This document shows positions 1 through 6,684 of a stretch of DNA of 32,354 nucleotides, in pieces (the stretch's first letter is position 1; every line of letters starts with the position of its first letter). The notes under the pieces were generated by a model. That model ran no database searches, was not told the origin of the DNA, and was given only the letters and a program-made list of their open reading frames with translations. Origin of the DNA: Streptomyces canus (GTDB lineage: Bacteria > Actinomycetota > Actinomycetes > Streptomycetales > Streptomycetaceae). The DNA lies in assembly GCF_001514145.1 (NCBI RefSeq), contig NZ_KQ948694.1:1-32354 (forward strand). Direction: 5' to 3'. Made by a program: the position numbers and the translations under genes.

Positions 1-102
1 ATCGTCCGACCGTTCGGCGGCGCGCTCCTGGAACCGGCCGCTGACGATCGAGCCGCGGACGTTACTCGTGACGACAGGGCGAAACGGACACGCCTGCGGC
101 CC

Positions 103-726
103 TCAGCTCGCTGTCGCGTACACGATGAGGTTGTCGACAGGGTGCCCCTGCGCGTCGAAGTCGCCGTCGCACGTGATGAGCCGTAGAGCACGTTCCTGGG
201 TCGGCCCGTAGACCTTCTCCGTCGGGAAGGCGTTCTTGGCGACGCTCTCCGTGGCCGTGACGGTGAAGTGGAGGGCTTTTCCCGTCTTGTCGGTGACGGT
301 GATGTCCGCACCCTCCTTGATCTTCTTCAGGTCGTGGAAGACGGCCTCGCCGAAGCGGGTGTCGTTGTGGCCGATGATGACGGCCGCGCCGATCTCACCG
401 GGCACCGCACCGCCCGTGTACCAGCCCGCGGTCATCCCCTCCTCGGCCGGCGGGACCTGGACCGTCCGGTCCGTGTTGAGGCCCAACTCCATCAGCGAAC
501 TGGTGATCCCCACGGAGGGAACGGCCACCTCGGCAGGGGCCGCCGGAGCGTCGGCCGCTGGCCGCTCGGACTTCGGAGCGCCCGACGCGGCGGCGGGGGC
601 GGTGGGGGCGACCCGGACCGTCGGGTCGGGGCCGGACGAACAGCCGGTGAGCAGGGTGACGAGGGTCAACAGGGTGAGGGTCGCGAGGCGGGCCCGGGAC
701 AGGGCCGGACGGTGTGCAGGGGGCAA
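103..726 (-). CDS. Class F sortase, predicted lipoprotein
   Basis: Cysteine transpeptidase expected to act on the outer face of the membrane and anchor or cleave a sorting-signal protein. The sortase fold shows the catalytic His in IIGHNDT and the catalytic Cys in LRLITCDGDF near the C-terminus, which ends DNLIVYATAS. From the chosen TTG start (726) the protein is 207 aa with a compact signal peptide and a lipobox (LLTGCSS, Cys about 29). That start has a GGAG six bases upstream. GTG starts at 768 or 798 are possible but give an unusually long n-region. The residue before DNLIVYA, where sortases often carry the catalytic Arg, is Val. The gene lies about 100 bp downstream of the putative substrate gene on the same strand. 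Family call is secure; the start is not. Confidence 0.85.
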   Translation of the reverse strand: MPPAHRPALSRARLATLTLLTLVTLLTGCSSGPDPTVRVAPTAPAAASGAPKSERPAADAPAAPAEVAVPSVGITSSLMELGLNTDRTVQVPPAEEGMTAGWYTGGAVPGEIGAAVIIGHNDTRFGEAVFHDLKKIKEGADITVTDKTGKALHFTVTATESVAKNAFPTEKVYGPTQERALRLITCDGDFDAQGHPVDNLIVYATAS

Positions 727-827
727 CTCGGGCTCCAGAACAGGGTGCGAGGGTTCGCCGGAACGCACAGGGCGCCGCCTGGTGAAGGGCGGCGCCACCG
801 TTTCGTACGAGAGGTCGTGCTGCCGGG

Positions 828-1229
828 TCAGCCTGCGCGGCGGGCGGTGGTGCGGCGGCGCAGTACGTAGGTGCCGGCGCCCGCGAGCAGCAGCGCGCCC
901 GTGGCCGAACCGATGAGCGTGCCGGTGTTGTCGTCCTGGGCGGGGGCCTCGCCCGCGGCGACACCGCCACGGGGGTAGCCCTTGCCTCCGGTCTTCTGGG
1001 CTTCGGCGGCCTTCTTGGCCTCGGCCTCCTTGAGCGTCCTGGCGTCCTCGGCCTTCTTCTTCGCCAGGGCCTCCTTGTCGGCCTGGGTCGCGGCGGTCGC
1101 GCTCGGCGTCGGAGTCGGGTCGGTGGCGAAGGCCGCGGTGGCCGGGACGAGCAGCGCGCCAGCCGCGACGCCGGTCAGGACGGCGATGCGAAGAGTGCTC
1201 AGCGGGCGCAAGGTGAGACGGCGGGACAT
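828..1229 (-). CDS. Small secreted membrane-anchored protein, probable sortase substrate
   Basis: A 133-aa protein. The N-terminal signal peptide ends near AAFATD. A Thr/Pro linker follows, then a charged Lys/Ala/Glu helix at about residues 50-79. Next is the motif YPRGGVAAGE (about 85-94), a short polar spacer, one membrane helix (about 103-122) and a basic tail (RRRTTARRAG). This order (motif, membrane helix, Arg tail) is that of a cell-wall sorting signal, but no LPXTG is present; the PxGGVxxG stretch takes its place. ATG at 1229 has GGAG seven bases upstream. The class F sortase gene follows on the same strand and the two-component genes precede it, so it is the natural sortase substrate. 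Its helix resembles one in the sensor domain of the neighbouring kinase. Function is inferred from architecture and context only. Confidence 0.75.
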   Translation of the reverse strand: MSRRLTLRPLSTLRIAVLTGVAAGALLVPATAAFATDPTPTPSATAATQADKEALAKKKAEDARTLKEAEAKKAAEAQKTGGKGYPRGGVAAGEAPAQDDNTGTLIGSATGALLLAGAGTYVLRRRTTARRAG

Positions 1230-1352
1230 GTAAAGGCTCCAGTTCCAGCCCGGCTTGGTCGTTCCTGGTTGCCGATCCGCACCAGGTTCCGGGCATGACC
1301 ACACCCTGACGGCCACTTGTGAGGAATCTGTCAGAGCGCTGTCGTCATCCCA

Positions 1353-3428
1353 TCAGGGTCGACCGGGGCCCTCCGGCTTCCGTGACTCGGCTGTCGGCAG
1401 CCGCAGGGTGAAGGTGGCCCCCTCCCCCTCCGTGCTCGCCACGTCCACTGTGCCGCCGTGAGCCTCGGCGAGCTTGAGGACGATCGCCAGGCCGAGGCCG
1501 CTGCCGCCGGTGCTGCGATTGCGGGACTTCTCCGCCCGCCAGAAACGGTCGAACACGTACGGGAGGTCGCCCGCCGGAATGCCACTGCCGGTGTCGGACA
1601 CCTCCACGGCGAGCTCGTCCCCCGGGTCGGTGACGTACCGGCGCAGGGTCACCGTGCCGCCGGCCGGGGTGTGGCGCACCGCGTTGGAGAGCAGGTTGCT
1701 GACGGTCTGCCGCAGCCGTACGGGGTCGGCGTCGAGGAGCGGTGGGTGAGGGGTGCCCGGCGGCGGTGTCAGGACCGTGAGGGTGACGCCCGCCGTCTCG
1801 GCCAACCCCTGGTGCGCGGCGGCGACCTGGCCGAGCAGCTCGTCGATCCGTACCGGCTTCCGGTGCAGCCGCAGGGCGCCCGAGTCGGCCGCGCCGAGGT
1901 CCTGGAGGTCGTTGATGAGGTGCTGGAGTTGCACCGCCTCCTCCAGGAGCGAGGAGACGAACGCGGGGTCCGGCACGGCCAGTCCGTCGTGGGCCGCCTC
2001 CAGCCAGCCCCGGATGTTGCTCAGCGGTGTCCGCAGCTCATGGGCGACATCGCTGACCATCACCTTGCGCTGCTCCTCCAGGCGGGCCCGGTGCGCGGCC
2101 ATGTCGTTGAAAGCCGCCGTCAGCCGCCCGATCTCGCTGTCCGAGACGACGGGCACGGGCACCGGCGTCACGTCCAGGCCGTCCCGCATCCGCTGGGCGG
2201 CGCCGGTGAGCGCGTGCAACGGGCGTACGAGCCTGGCTCCGGCGAGCACCGAGGCGCCGACGGTGAGGGCGAGGACCAGGGCGGTGACACCGGCGATGCG
2301 TGCGGTGTTGGCGCGGGAGAGGTCGAAGCCAGGCACGCCGGCGGCACCGGGGCCGTCGATGAACAGGAGTGCGGGCTCGGCGACATAGCCCGTGAGCTGT
2401 TCCCGGCGGGCGCTTTCGACACAGTTGGCCACGGCCCGGTCGTACGCGCTGTCGCGGATCTCGGCGGGGGCGTAGTCGAGTGCGCCGCCGGAAGCCGCTT
2501 TGCGTTCGGCCGTCGCGGCGTCCTCCGCCTTCTTGGCGGCCAGGGCCTTCGCCTCCCGATCGCTGAGGCCGTCCTCGGCGCCGGAGACCGCGTCGTCCCG
2601 CCCGTATGCGTAACTCCGGTCCCAGGACAGGTCCAGGTTCAGTTTCACGGCGGTGCGACCCTGTCGTTTCAGACAGGCGTCAGCCAGTTGGTTGAGGGCG
2701 CTCAGGGCCTTCCGCTCGGTCGCGGTGGGACCGACCGGGTAGGACGCAAAGCACTTGGCCTCCATGTCACGGTCGGTGACGCTGTCGGTCCCCCCCTCGG
2801 TCTCGTCGCTCACGAACTGGACGCGGGGCCGTCCGCCCGGGCTCTCGACGACGTCGGCGGCGATACCCATCTGGCTGAGGCACTCCACCCTCCCGGCGGC
2901 GGCCTTCCGCAGTGCGTCGTGTTCCTTCGCGGGCAGCCGGAAGGGCCCCACGGCCCGTGGATCGACGCGGTCGGCGCCGGCCTTGGCCGCGTCGGGCACC
3001 AGCACGGTGTCGACGGAGCGTGGATCCACGACCGCCGAGGCCTGCTGAGCGAGCAGCTCGTCGGACGAACCGCCGCCCGCTGAGCGGGAGTCGGCCGAGT
3101 CCACGATCGGGCGTCGGCCCGGCGTGGTGAGCACGATCCGGCGCCCGGACTCCTGGGCCAGATCTCGCACGGTGGTGTCTACGCCGTCCCAGTCGGGGTG
3201 GGTGGCCGCGTAGCCGAGGAGGGTGTTGTAGATCTTCGCGTCGGACTTGAGGTTCTGCCCCTGCTCCTGGCGGATCGCGACGGAGGTCGTCTGCACGGCC
3301 AGCCAGGCGGTCGCGGCGACCGAGCACGAGGCCACCAGCGCCGTCACGGTCAACAGCCGCCCCGCCAGGCTCTTGCGCAGCGGCAGCCGGGCGGCCCCCG
3401 CCGCACCTCCCCTGTCAGGACGACGCAT
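1353..3428 (-). CDS. Sensor histidine kinase with large extracytoplasmic domain
   Basis: A 691-aa membrane kinase that phosphorylates the OmpR-type regulator encoded immediately upstream. Order: membrane helix (about 24-46), extracytoplasmic sensor of about 330 residues (47-375), second helix (about 377-399), HAMP (about 400-450), HisKA with H463 in DVAHELRTPL, and HATPase with N-box (SNAVRH, about 581-586), G1 (DTGSG, 612-616) and G2 (GGSGLGLAIV). The sensor holds four Cys (about 183, 226, 253, 336), compatible with disulfides outside the cell, and a Lys/Ala-rich segment (about 289-312) like the helix of the neighbouring sortase substrate. The ATG overlaps the end of the regulator gene by 14 bp, so translation is coupled. 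The sensor domain is not one I can name. Confidence 0.92.
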   Translation of the reverse strand: MRRPDRGGAAGAARLPLRKSLAGRLLTVTALVASCSVAATAWLAVQTTSVAIRQEQGQNLKSDAKIYNTLLGYAATHPDWDGVDTTVRDLAQESGRRIVLTTPGRRPIVDSADSRSAGGGSSDELLAQQASAVVDPRSVDTVLVPDAAKAGADRVDPRAVGPFRLPAKEHDALRKAAAGRVECLSQMGIAADVVESPGGRPRVQFVSDETEGGTDSVTDRDMEAKCFASYPVGPTATERKALSALNQLADACLKRQGRTAVKLNLDLSWDRSYAYGRDDAVSGAEDGLSDREAKALAAKKAEDAATAERKAASGGALDYAPAEIRDSAYDRAVANCVESARREQLTGYVAEPALLFIDGPGAAGVPGFDLSRANTARIAGVTALVLALTVGASVLAGARLVRPLHALTGAAQRMRDGLDVTPVPVPVVSDSEIGRLTAAFNDMAAHRARLEEQRKVMVSDVAHELRTPLSNIRGWLEAAHDGLAVPDPAFVSSLLEEAVQLQHLINDLQDLGAADSGALRLHRKPVRIDELLGQVAAAHQGLAETAGVTLTVLTPPPGTPHPPLLDADPVRLRQTVSNLLSNAVRHTPAGGTVTLRRYVTDPGDELAVEVSDTGSGIPAGDLPYVFDRFWRAEKSRNRSTGGSGLGLAIVLKLAEAHGGTVDVASTEGEGATFTLRLPTAESRKPEGPGRP

Positions 3429-4179
3429 GGCGCACGTTCTTCGCGGGGTCCGTGAGTTTGTAGCCGACGCCGAAGACGGTGATGAGGCGGGCCGGCCGTC
3501 GTGGGGCGCGCTCGATCTTCTTGCGCAGGTTCATGACGTGCACGTCGACGGTCCGGCCGCTGATGTACTTGTCGAAGCCGTGCAGCTCGTCCAGGAGCCG
3601 TGCCCTGGTGAAGACCCGGCCGGGCTCGGCCGCCATCGCCGCGAGGATACGGAACTCACCGGGCGTGCACTCGACGGGCGTCCCGGCGACCGACACCTCG
3701 TGCCGCGAGGGATCGACCCTGAGCGCGCCGACCGTCAACACCTCGTCGTCCGGGGCCGCTTCGGGCTCCGAGGCGGGGGCGGGTACGGTCGCCGGAGCCG
3801 GGTCGGGGCCGCGCCGGTTGCGGCGAAGCAACGTCCTTACCCGGGCGGTGAGTTCACGCGGACTGAACGGCTTGGTCATGTAGTCGTCGGCGCCGAGGTC
3901 GAGGCCGAGCAGCAGATCGTCCTCGGTGCTGCGGGCCGTCAGCATCAGCACCGGCACCTCCCGGCGTTCGGCGCGCAGGATCCGTACCACGTCGAGACCG
4001 TCGGCCCCGGGCATCATCACGTCGAGGACGACCAGGTCGGGTTCCTGGTGCCGGACCGTCTCGAGAGCCGTCCGGCCGTCCTCGACGACCGTGACGGCGT
4101 GACCCTCGTGCTCCAGGTAGCGGCGCACCAGTTCGGCCTGCTTCGCGTCGTCTTCGGCGACCACAATGTTTGCGCACAC
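3415..4179 (-). CDS. OmpR/PhoB-family response regulator
   Basis: A 254-aa DNA-binding regulator partnered with the kinase whose gene overlaps its 3' end. Receiver domain 1-115 has the acidic pair E9/D10, phospho-acceptor D53 (VVLDVMMPG), T81 and K103 (TKPF). A Pro/Ala/Glu-rich linker (about 120-142) leads to a winged helix (about 145-245; RTVDVHVMNLRKKIE, ITVFGVGYKL). The start is a GTG at 4179. Upstream in the same frame there is no stop for at least 67 codons, because the reading frame continues into a GH125 relic, so the start rests on the family alignment rather than on a stop. Targets are unknown; the downstream substrate/sortase pair is the obvious guess. Confidence 0.92.
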   Translation of the reverse strand: MCANIVVAEDDAKQAELVRRYLEHEGHAVTVVEDGRTALETVRHQEPDLVVLDVMMPGADGLDVVRILRAERREVPVLMLTARSTEDDLLLGLDLGADDYMTKPFSPRELTARVRTLLRRNRRGPDPAPATVPAPASEPEAAPDDEVLTVGALRVDPSRHEVSVAGTPVECTPGEFRILAAMAAEPGRVFTRARLLDELHGFDKYISGRTVDVHVMNLRKKIERAPRRPARLITVFGVGYKLTDPAKNVRHASS

Positions 4180-4281
4180 GCCGCAGATCGTAGCGACCGC
4201 CGGCGCCGGGAGGTCGGAAGTGTCCTTACCGTGAGGGCGGTTCGGTGGTGGACAGGCGAGGTGCAGGGCTGCCGTCGAGCG

Positions 4282-4398
4282 TCCCGTGAGGTCGAGGAGC
4301 GGCTCGGCGAAGAGGGCGTCGCCCCACCCGAACCAGGGGCGGGTGAAGGTCGCGGGGTCGTCGACGTGGAAGCTCTCGTGTATGGAGACGGTGCCCCC
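4282..4398 (-). pseudogene. GH125 alpha-mannosidase C-terminal relic
   Basis: The minus-strand frame reads GGTVSIHESFHVDD and then TRPWFGWGDALFAEPLL. These match the C-terminal signature of metal-independent alpha-1,6-mannosidases of family GH125 (HESFxxxxPxxxTRxWFxWAxxLFxE). Only about 39 residues remain. The upstream side is cut near 4398, where the left end of an IS6-like element appears to start. The downstream side has lost its stop, so the frame continues unbroken into the response regulator. The scrap cannot be functional as an enzyme, but the regulator's promoter must lie in or near it. The call is from remembered family motifs. Confidence 0.6.
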
Positions 4399-4967
4399 GT
4401 CGGGGCACTGTCACGTTGGCTGACCGGTGGGATGATCTTCGGGTTGATCAACCTGAGAAGGGCCGTCCGTGGGGAGCGCGTCGCTGTCGTACGAGGGGCA
4501 CCGGTACCCGGTCGAGGTCATCTCCCCCTGTGTGTGGCTGTACCACCGCTTCCCGCTGTCGTTCCGCGAGGTCGAGGAGCTCATGCTCGAGCGCGGGATC
4601 GTCGTCTCGTACGAGACGGTCCGCCGCTGGTGCGGCAAGTTCGGGCAGACCTACGCAGGCGCGCTGCGCCGCCCCAGCCCCAGTTGGGGGACAAGTGGCA
4701 CCTGGACGAGGTCTTCCTCAAGATCCACGGTGAGCTGAAGTACTTGTGCCGGGCCGTCGACCAGGACGGCAACGTCCTCGACATCCTCGTGCAGAACCGG
4801 CGGGACAAGGCCGTGGCCGGGCGCTTCTGCCGCCGCCTGATGAAGAAGACGCACGCGGTGCCGCGGGGGGTCGTCACCGACAAGCTCCGCTCCTACGGAG
4901 CGGCACACCGCCAGGTCATGCCCTCCGTCCATCACCGCTCCCACAAGGGCCTGAACAACCGGGCGGC
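4398..4967 (+). pseudogene. IS6-family transposase, frameshifted and 3'-truncated, with left end
   Basis: Relic of a DDE transposase. A left-end-like GGGGCACTGTCAC sits at about 4402. The coding part begins at GTG 4469 (SYEGHRYPVEVIS, WLYHRFPLSFREVEELM, VSYETVRRWCGKFGQTYA), the IS6 N-terminal signature. At about 4665-4685 the frame shifts and resumes at GDKWHLDEVFLKI, holding the first catalytic Asp. It continues through AVDQDGNVLDILVQNRRDK and TDKLRSYGAAH (second Asp) to HKGLNNRA. The family would continue with ENSHQPTR, which contains the catalytic Glu, but here the sequence switches to an IS256 scrap at about 4967. The right terminal repeat is absent, so the copy is dead. Confidence 0.85.
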
Positions 4968-4970
4968 ACA

Positions 4971-5058
4971 GAACGCCAGCAACTCGTCGATGTCATCGGT
5001 GATCTTTTTGACGGCCCCTCAGCCAGGGCTTGCCAGAACCCGAGACCCCGTCGCCGAC
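4971..5058 (-). pseudogene. IS256-family transposase scrap
   Basis: On the minus strand two short pieces in different frames are recognisable: VGDG then LGFWQALAE (about 5058-5018) and AVKKITDDIDELLAF (5015-4971). In intact IS256 transposases these motifs occur in this order but are separated by a longer stretch, so an internal deletion has joined them. The scrap abuts the truncated end of the IS6 relic directly, giving a composite junction of two dead elements in opposite orientation. Confidence 0.6.
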
Positions 5059-5109
5059 GGCGAAGACGGGAGCGCACGCCCGCGGGTCATGTCCCGCGGG
5101 GTCGTGTGG

Positions 5110-5352
5110 TCACGGCAGCGGTTTCGGTTCCGGTTGTGGGGTGATCTCGGGTTCGGGTTCGGTCGGCGTGGTGGTGAAGAGCTCGGCCATGGAGGCTTCG
5201 GATAGGTAGCGGCGATCGAAGACCTGCCATTCGTAGTGGAGTGAAACATCCAGCGGAACAACGAAACTGCTCGCGCCCTTCCGACGGCACCCACCGTGAC
5301 CGTTCAACCGAACGATTGAACCCGGAGACAGCCTTCGGATGACGCGGAACAA
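5110..5352 (-). CDS. Unrecognised short ORF, possible relic
   Basis: An 80-codon frame opening with TTG at 5352, just after an in-frame TGA. It reads LSPGSIVRLNGHGG, then VPLDVSLHYEWQVFDRRYLSEASMAELF, and ends in an acidic/proline tail with a repeated PEP pattern. The composition is protein-like, but no clear ribosome binding site is seen and I recognise no family. It may be the end of a lost gene, given the transposase scraps next to it. Confidence 0.25.
   Translation of the reverse strand: MFRVIRRLSPGSIVRLNGHGGCRRKGASSFVVPLDVSLHYEWQVFDRRYLSEASMAELFTTTPTEPEPEITPQPEPKPLP
5302..5321. promoter_or_regulatory. Inverted repeat GTTCAA-N8-TTGAAC upstream of the solute-binding protein
   Basis: Two perfect 6-bp arms with an 8-bp spacer lie about 105 bp before the ATG of the solute-binding protein. 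Size and symmetry fit a dimeric regulator site. No promoter hexamers could be placed with confidence. Confidence 0.3.
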
Positions 5353-5426
5353 CGCGGTTCATCGGCAGGATTGGTGCGCCGCCTCGTACGGAATCTGGCG
5401 GCGGAACCAGCAGGAGGACCCCCACG

Positions 5427-6572
5427 ATGCCCAGTAACTTCAGCAGGCGGCGGCTGCTCACCACCGGAGCCGGTGTCGCTCTCGGCGGTGCCGCCGCGGC
5501 CGTCGCGACCAACGCTCAGGCGGCTGACCCCGTCGGCGCCCCGCTGGCGGGTGTCCGCGAGGAGACTCGCTCCCTCGACGAGCTCTACGAGGCGGCCATC
5601 GCCGAAGGCGGCAAGCTCGTCCTTTACCAGGGCGGGGACGTCGACGGCCAGGCAGCCGGGCTACGGACCGACTGGGCCGCCCGCTTCCCGAAGATCCCGC
5701 TGACGGTCTCCGTGGACTACAGCAAGTACCACGACGTCCGCGTGGACAACCAGCTCGCGACCGACACCCTGGTCCCCGACGTCGTCCAGTTGCAGACGCT
5801 CCAGGACTTCACCCGCTGGAAGCGCGAGGGCGAACTGCTGCGCTACAAGCCCGCAGGCTTCTCACAGATCCACAAGGGCTTCAAGGACCCGGACGGCGCG
5901 TGGACGGCGCTGTTCGTCATCGCCTTCAGCTTCCTGTACGACATCCAGGCAGCCGGGGCGAACGCGCCCAGGACGCCACTGGACCTGCTCGACGAGCGCT
6001 GGAAGGGCGCCATCGCCTCCTCCTACCCGAACGACGACGACGCGGTGCTGTACCTCTACTCCCTTTACCAGCAGAAGTACGGCTGGGACTGGGTGGCGAA
6101 GTTCGCCGCGCAGCAGCCCCAGTTCGCCCGGGGCACGAACACCCCGGGCGCCGCGGTCAACGGCAAGACGAAGACCATCGGAGTGGGCGCGGGGGGCAGC
6201 GCGGTCTCCACGTCGACAACGGTGAAGTGGGTCCTACCGACCGGCGACCATCCCTTCATGGCCTGGGGGCAACGGGCCGCGATCCTGAAGAAGGCGGCGC
6301 ACCCTGCCGCCGCCAAGCTGTACGTGAACTGGCAGCTCTCCGAGGAGCGCCAGGCGGCCAGCCGCAACGGCTGGTCGGTGCGGACGGACGTCACGCCGTA
6401 CGCCGGCCTGAAGCCGGTGTGGGAGTTCCCGAACGCCCACGTCGACGGCTTCCCCAGGTTCATGGAGGACCGCGCCGCGGCCGAGCGGCTGCGGCAGACG
6501 TTCTCCCTCTACTTCGGCGAGGTCAAGGGCGACCCGTCGCCGGGCTGGCTCGGTCTGCACCCGGGGAGCTGA
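5427..6572 (+). CDS. Extracellular solute-binding protein, Tat signal, no permease nearby
   Basis: A 381-aa periplasmic-binding-type protein of the ABC-importer class resembling iron/polyamine-type binders. The N-terminus SRRRLLTTGAG is a twin-arginine signal with cleavage expected after AQA (about 30-32). The mature part begins with the LDELYEAAIAEGGKLVLYQGGD type segment of this family, followed by VDNQLATDTLVPDVVQLQ. GGAGG lies nine bases before the ATG. No permease or ATPase genes are present in the window. Instead a NarL-type kinase and regulator follow on the same strand after about 110 bp, so a role as ligand-binding partner of the kinase is possible. Substrate unknown. Confidence 0.85.
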   Translation: MPSNFSRRRLLTTGAGVALGGAAAAVATNAQAADPVGAPLAGVREETRSLDELYEAAIAEGGKLVLYQGGDVDGQAAGLRTDWAARFPKIPLTVSVDYSKYHDVRVDNQLATDTLVPDVVQLQTLQDFTRWKREGELLRYKPAGFSQIHKGFKDPDGAWTALFVIAFSFLYDIQAAGANAPRTPLDLLDERWKGAIASSYPNDDDAVLYLYSLYQQKYGWDWVAKFAAQQPQFARGTNTPGAAVNGKTKTIGVGAGGSAVSTSTTVKWVLPTGDHPFMAWGQRAAILKKAAHPAAAKLYVNWQLSEERQAASRNGWSVRTDVTPYAGLKPVWEFPNAHVDGFPRFMEDRAAAERLRQTFSLYFGEVKGDPSPGWLGLHPGS

Positions 6573-6615
6573 CGTCAGCGCGGGCACGGCACCACCGGGG
6601 CGTTTACAGCGATCA

Positions 6616-6647
6616 AACAGGTTACGGCTTAGACTTCTTGACCTGTT
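6616..6647. promoter_or_regulatory. Inverted repeat AACAGGT-N18-ACCTGTT before the NarL-type kinase
   Basis: Perfect 7-bp arms at 6616-6622 and 6641-6647 lie in the 110-bp gap between the solute-binding protein and the kinase gene. Possible operator for the downstream NarL-type regulator, which binds inverted heptamers in this family, or a weak stem-loop separating the two genes. Confidence 0.35.
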
Positions 6648-6684
6648 GTCACTTTCACCCGGCCCGCCCCAGGGAGCCGCAGCC

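Noticed and set aside
828..1302. N-terminal extension of the sortase frame to 1302
   Set aside because: This part overlaps the substrate gene in another frame and is Arg-rich shadow. The lipoprotein signal begins only near 726.
1458..3083. 541-codon open frame on the plus strand
   Set aside because: It is the antisense shadow of the histidine kinase. It has Gly/Arg/Val-rich composition and no motif, while the minus strand has all kinase motifs.
4442..4453. GGTTGATCAACC palindrome next to the IS6 start
   Set aside because: Short palindrome likely belonging to the element's leader; no partner site or regulator context.
3247..5205. 652-codon open frame on the plus strand
   Set aside because: Mostly shadow of the regulator; only the section about 4690-4967 is meaningful, as part of the frameshifted IS6 transposase.
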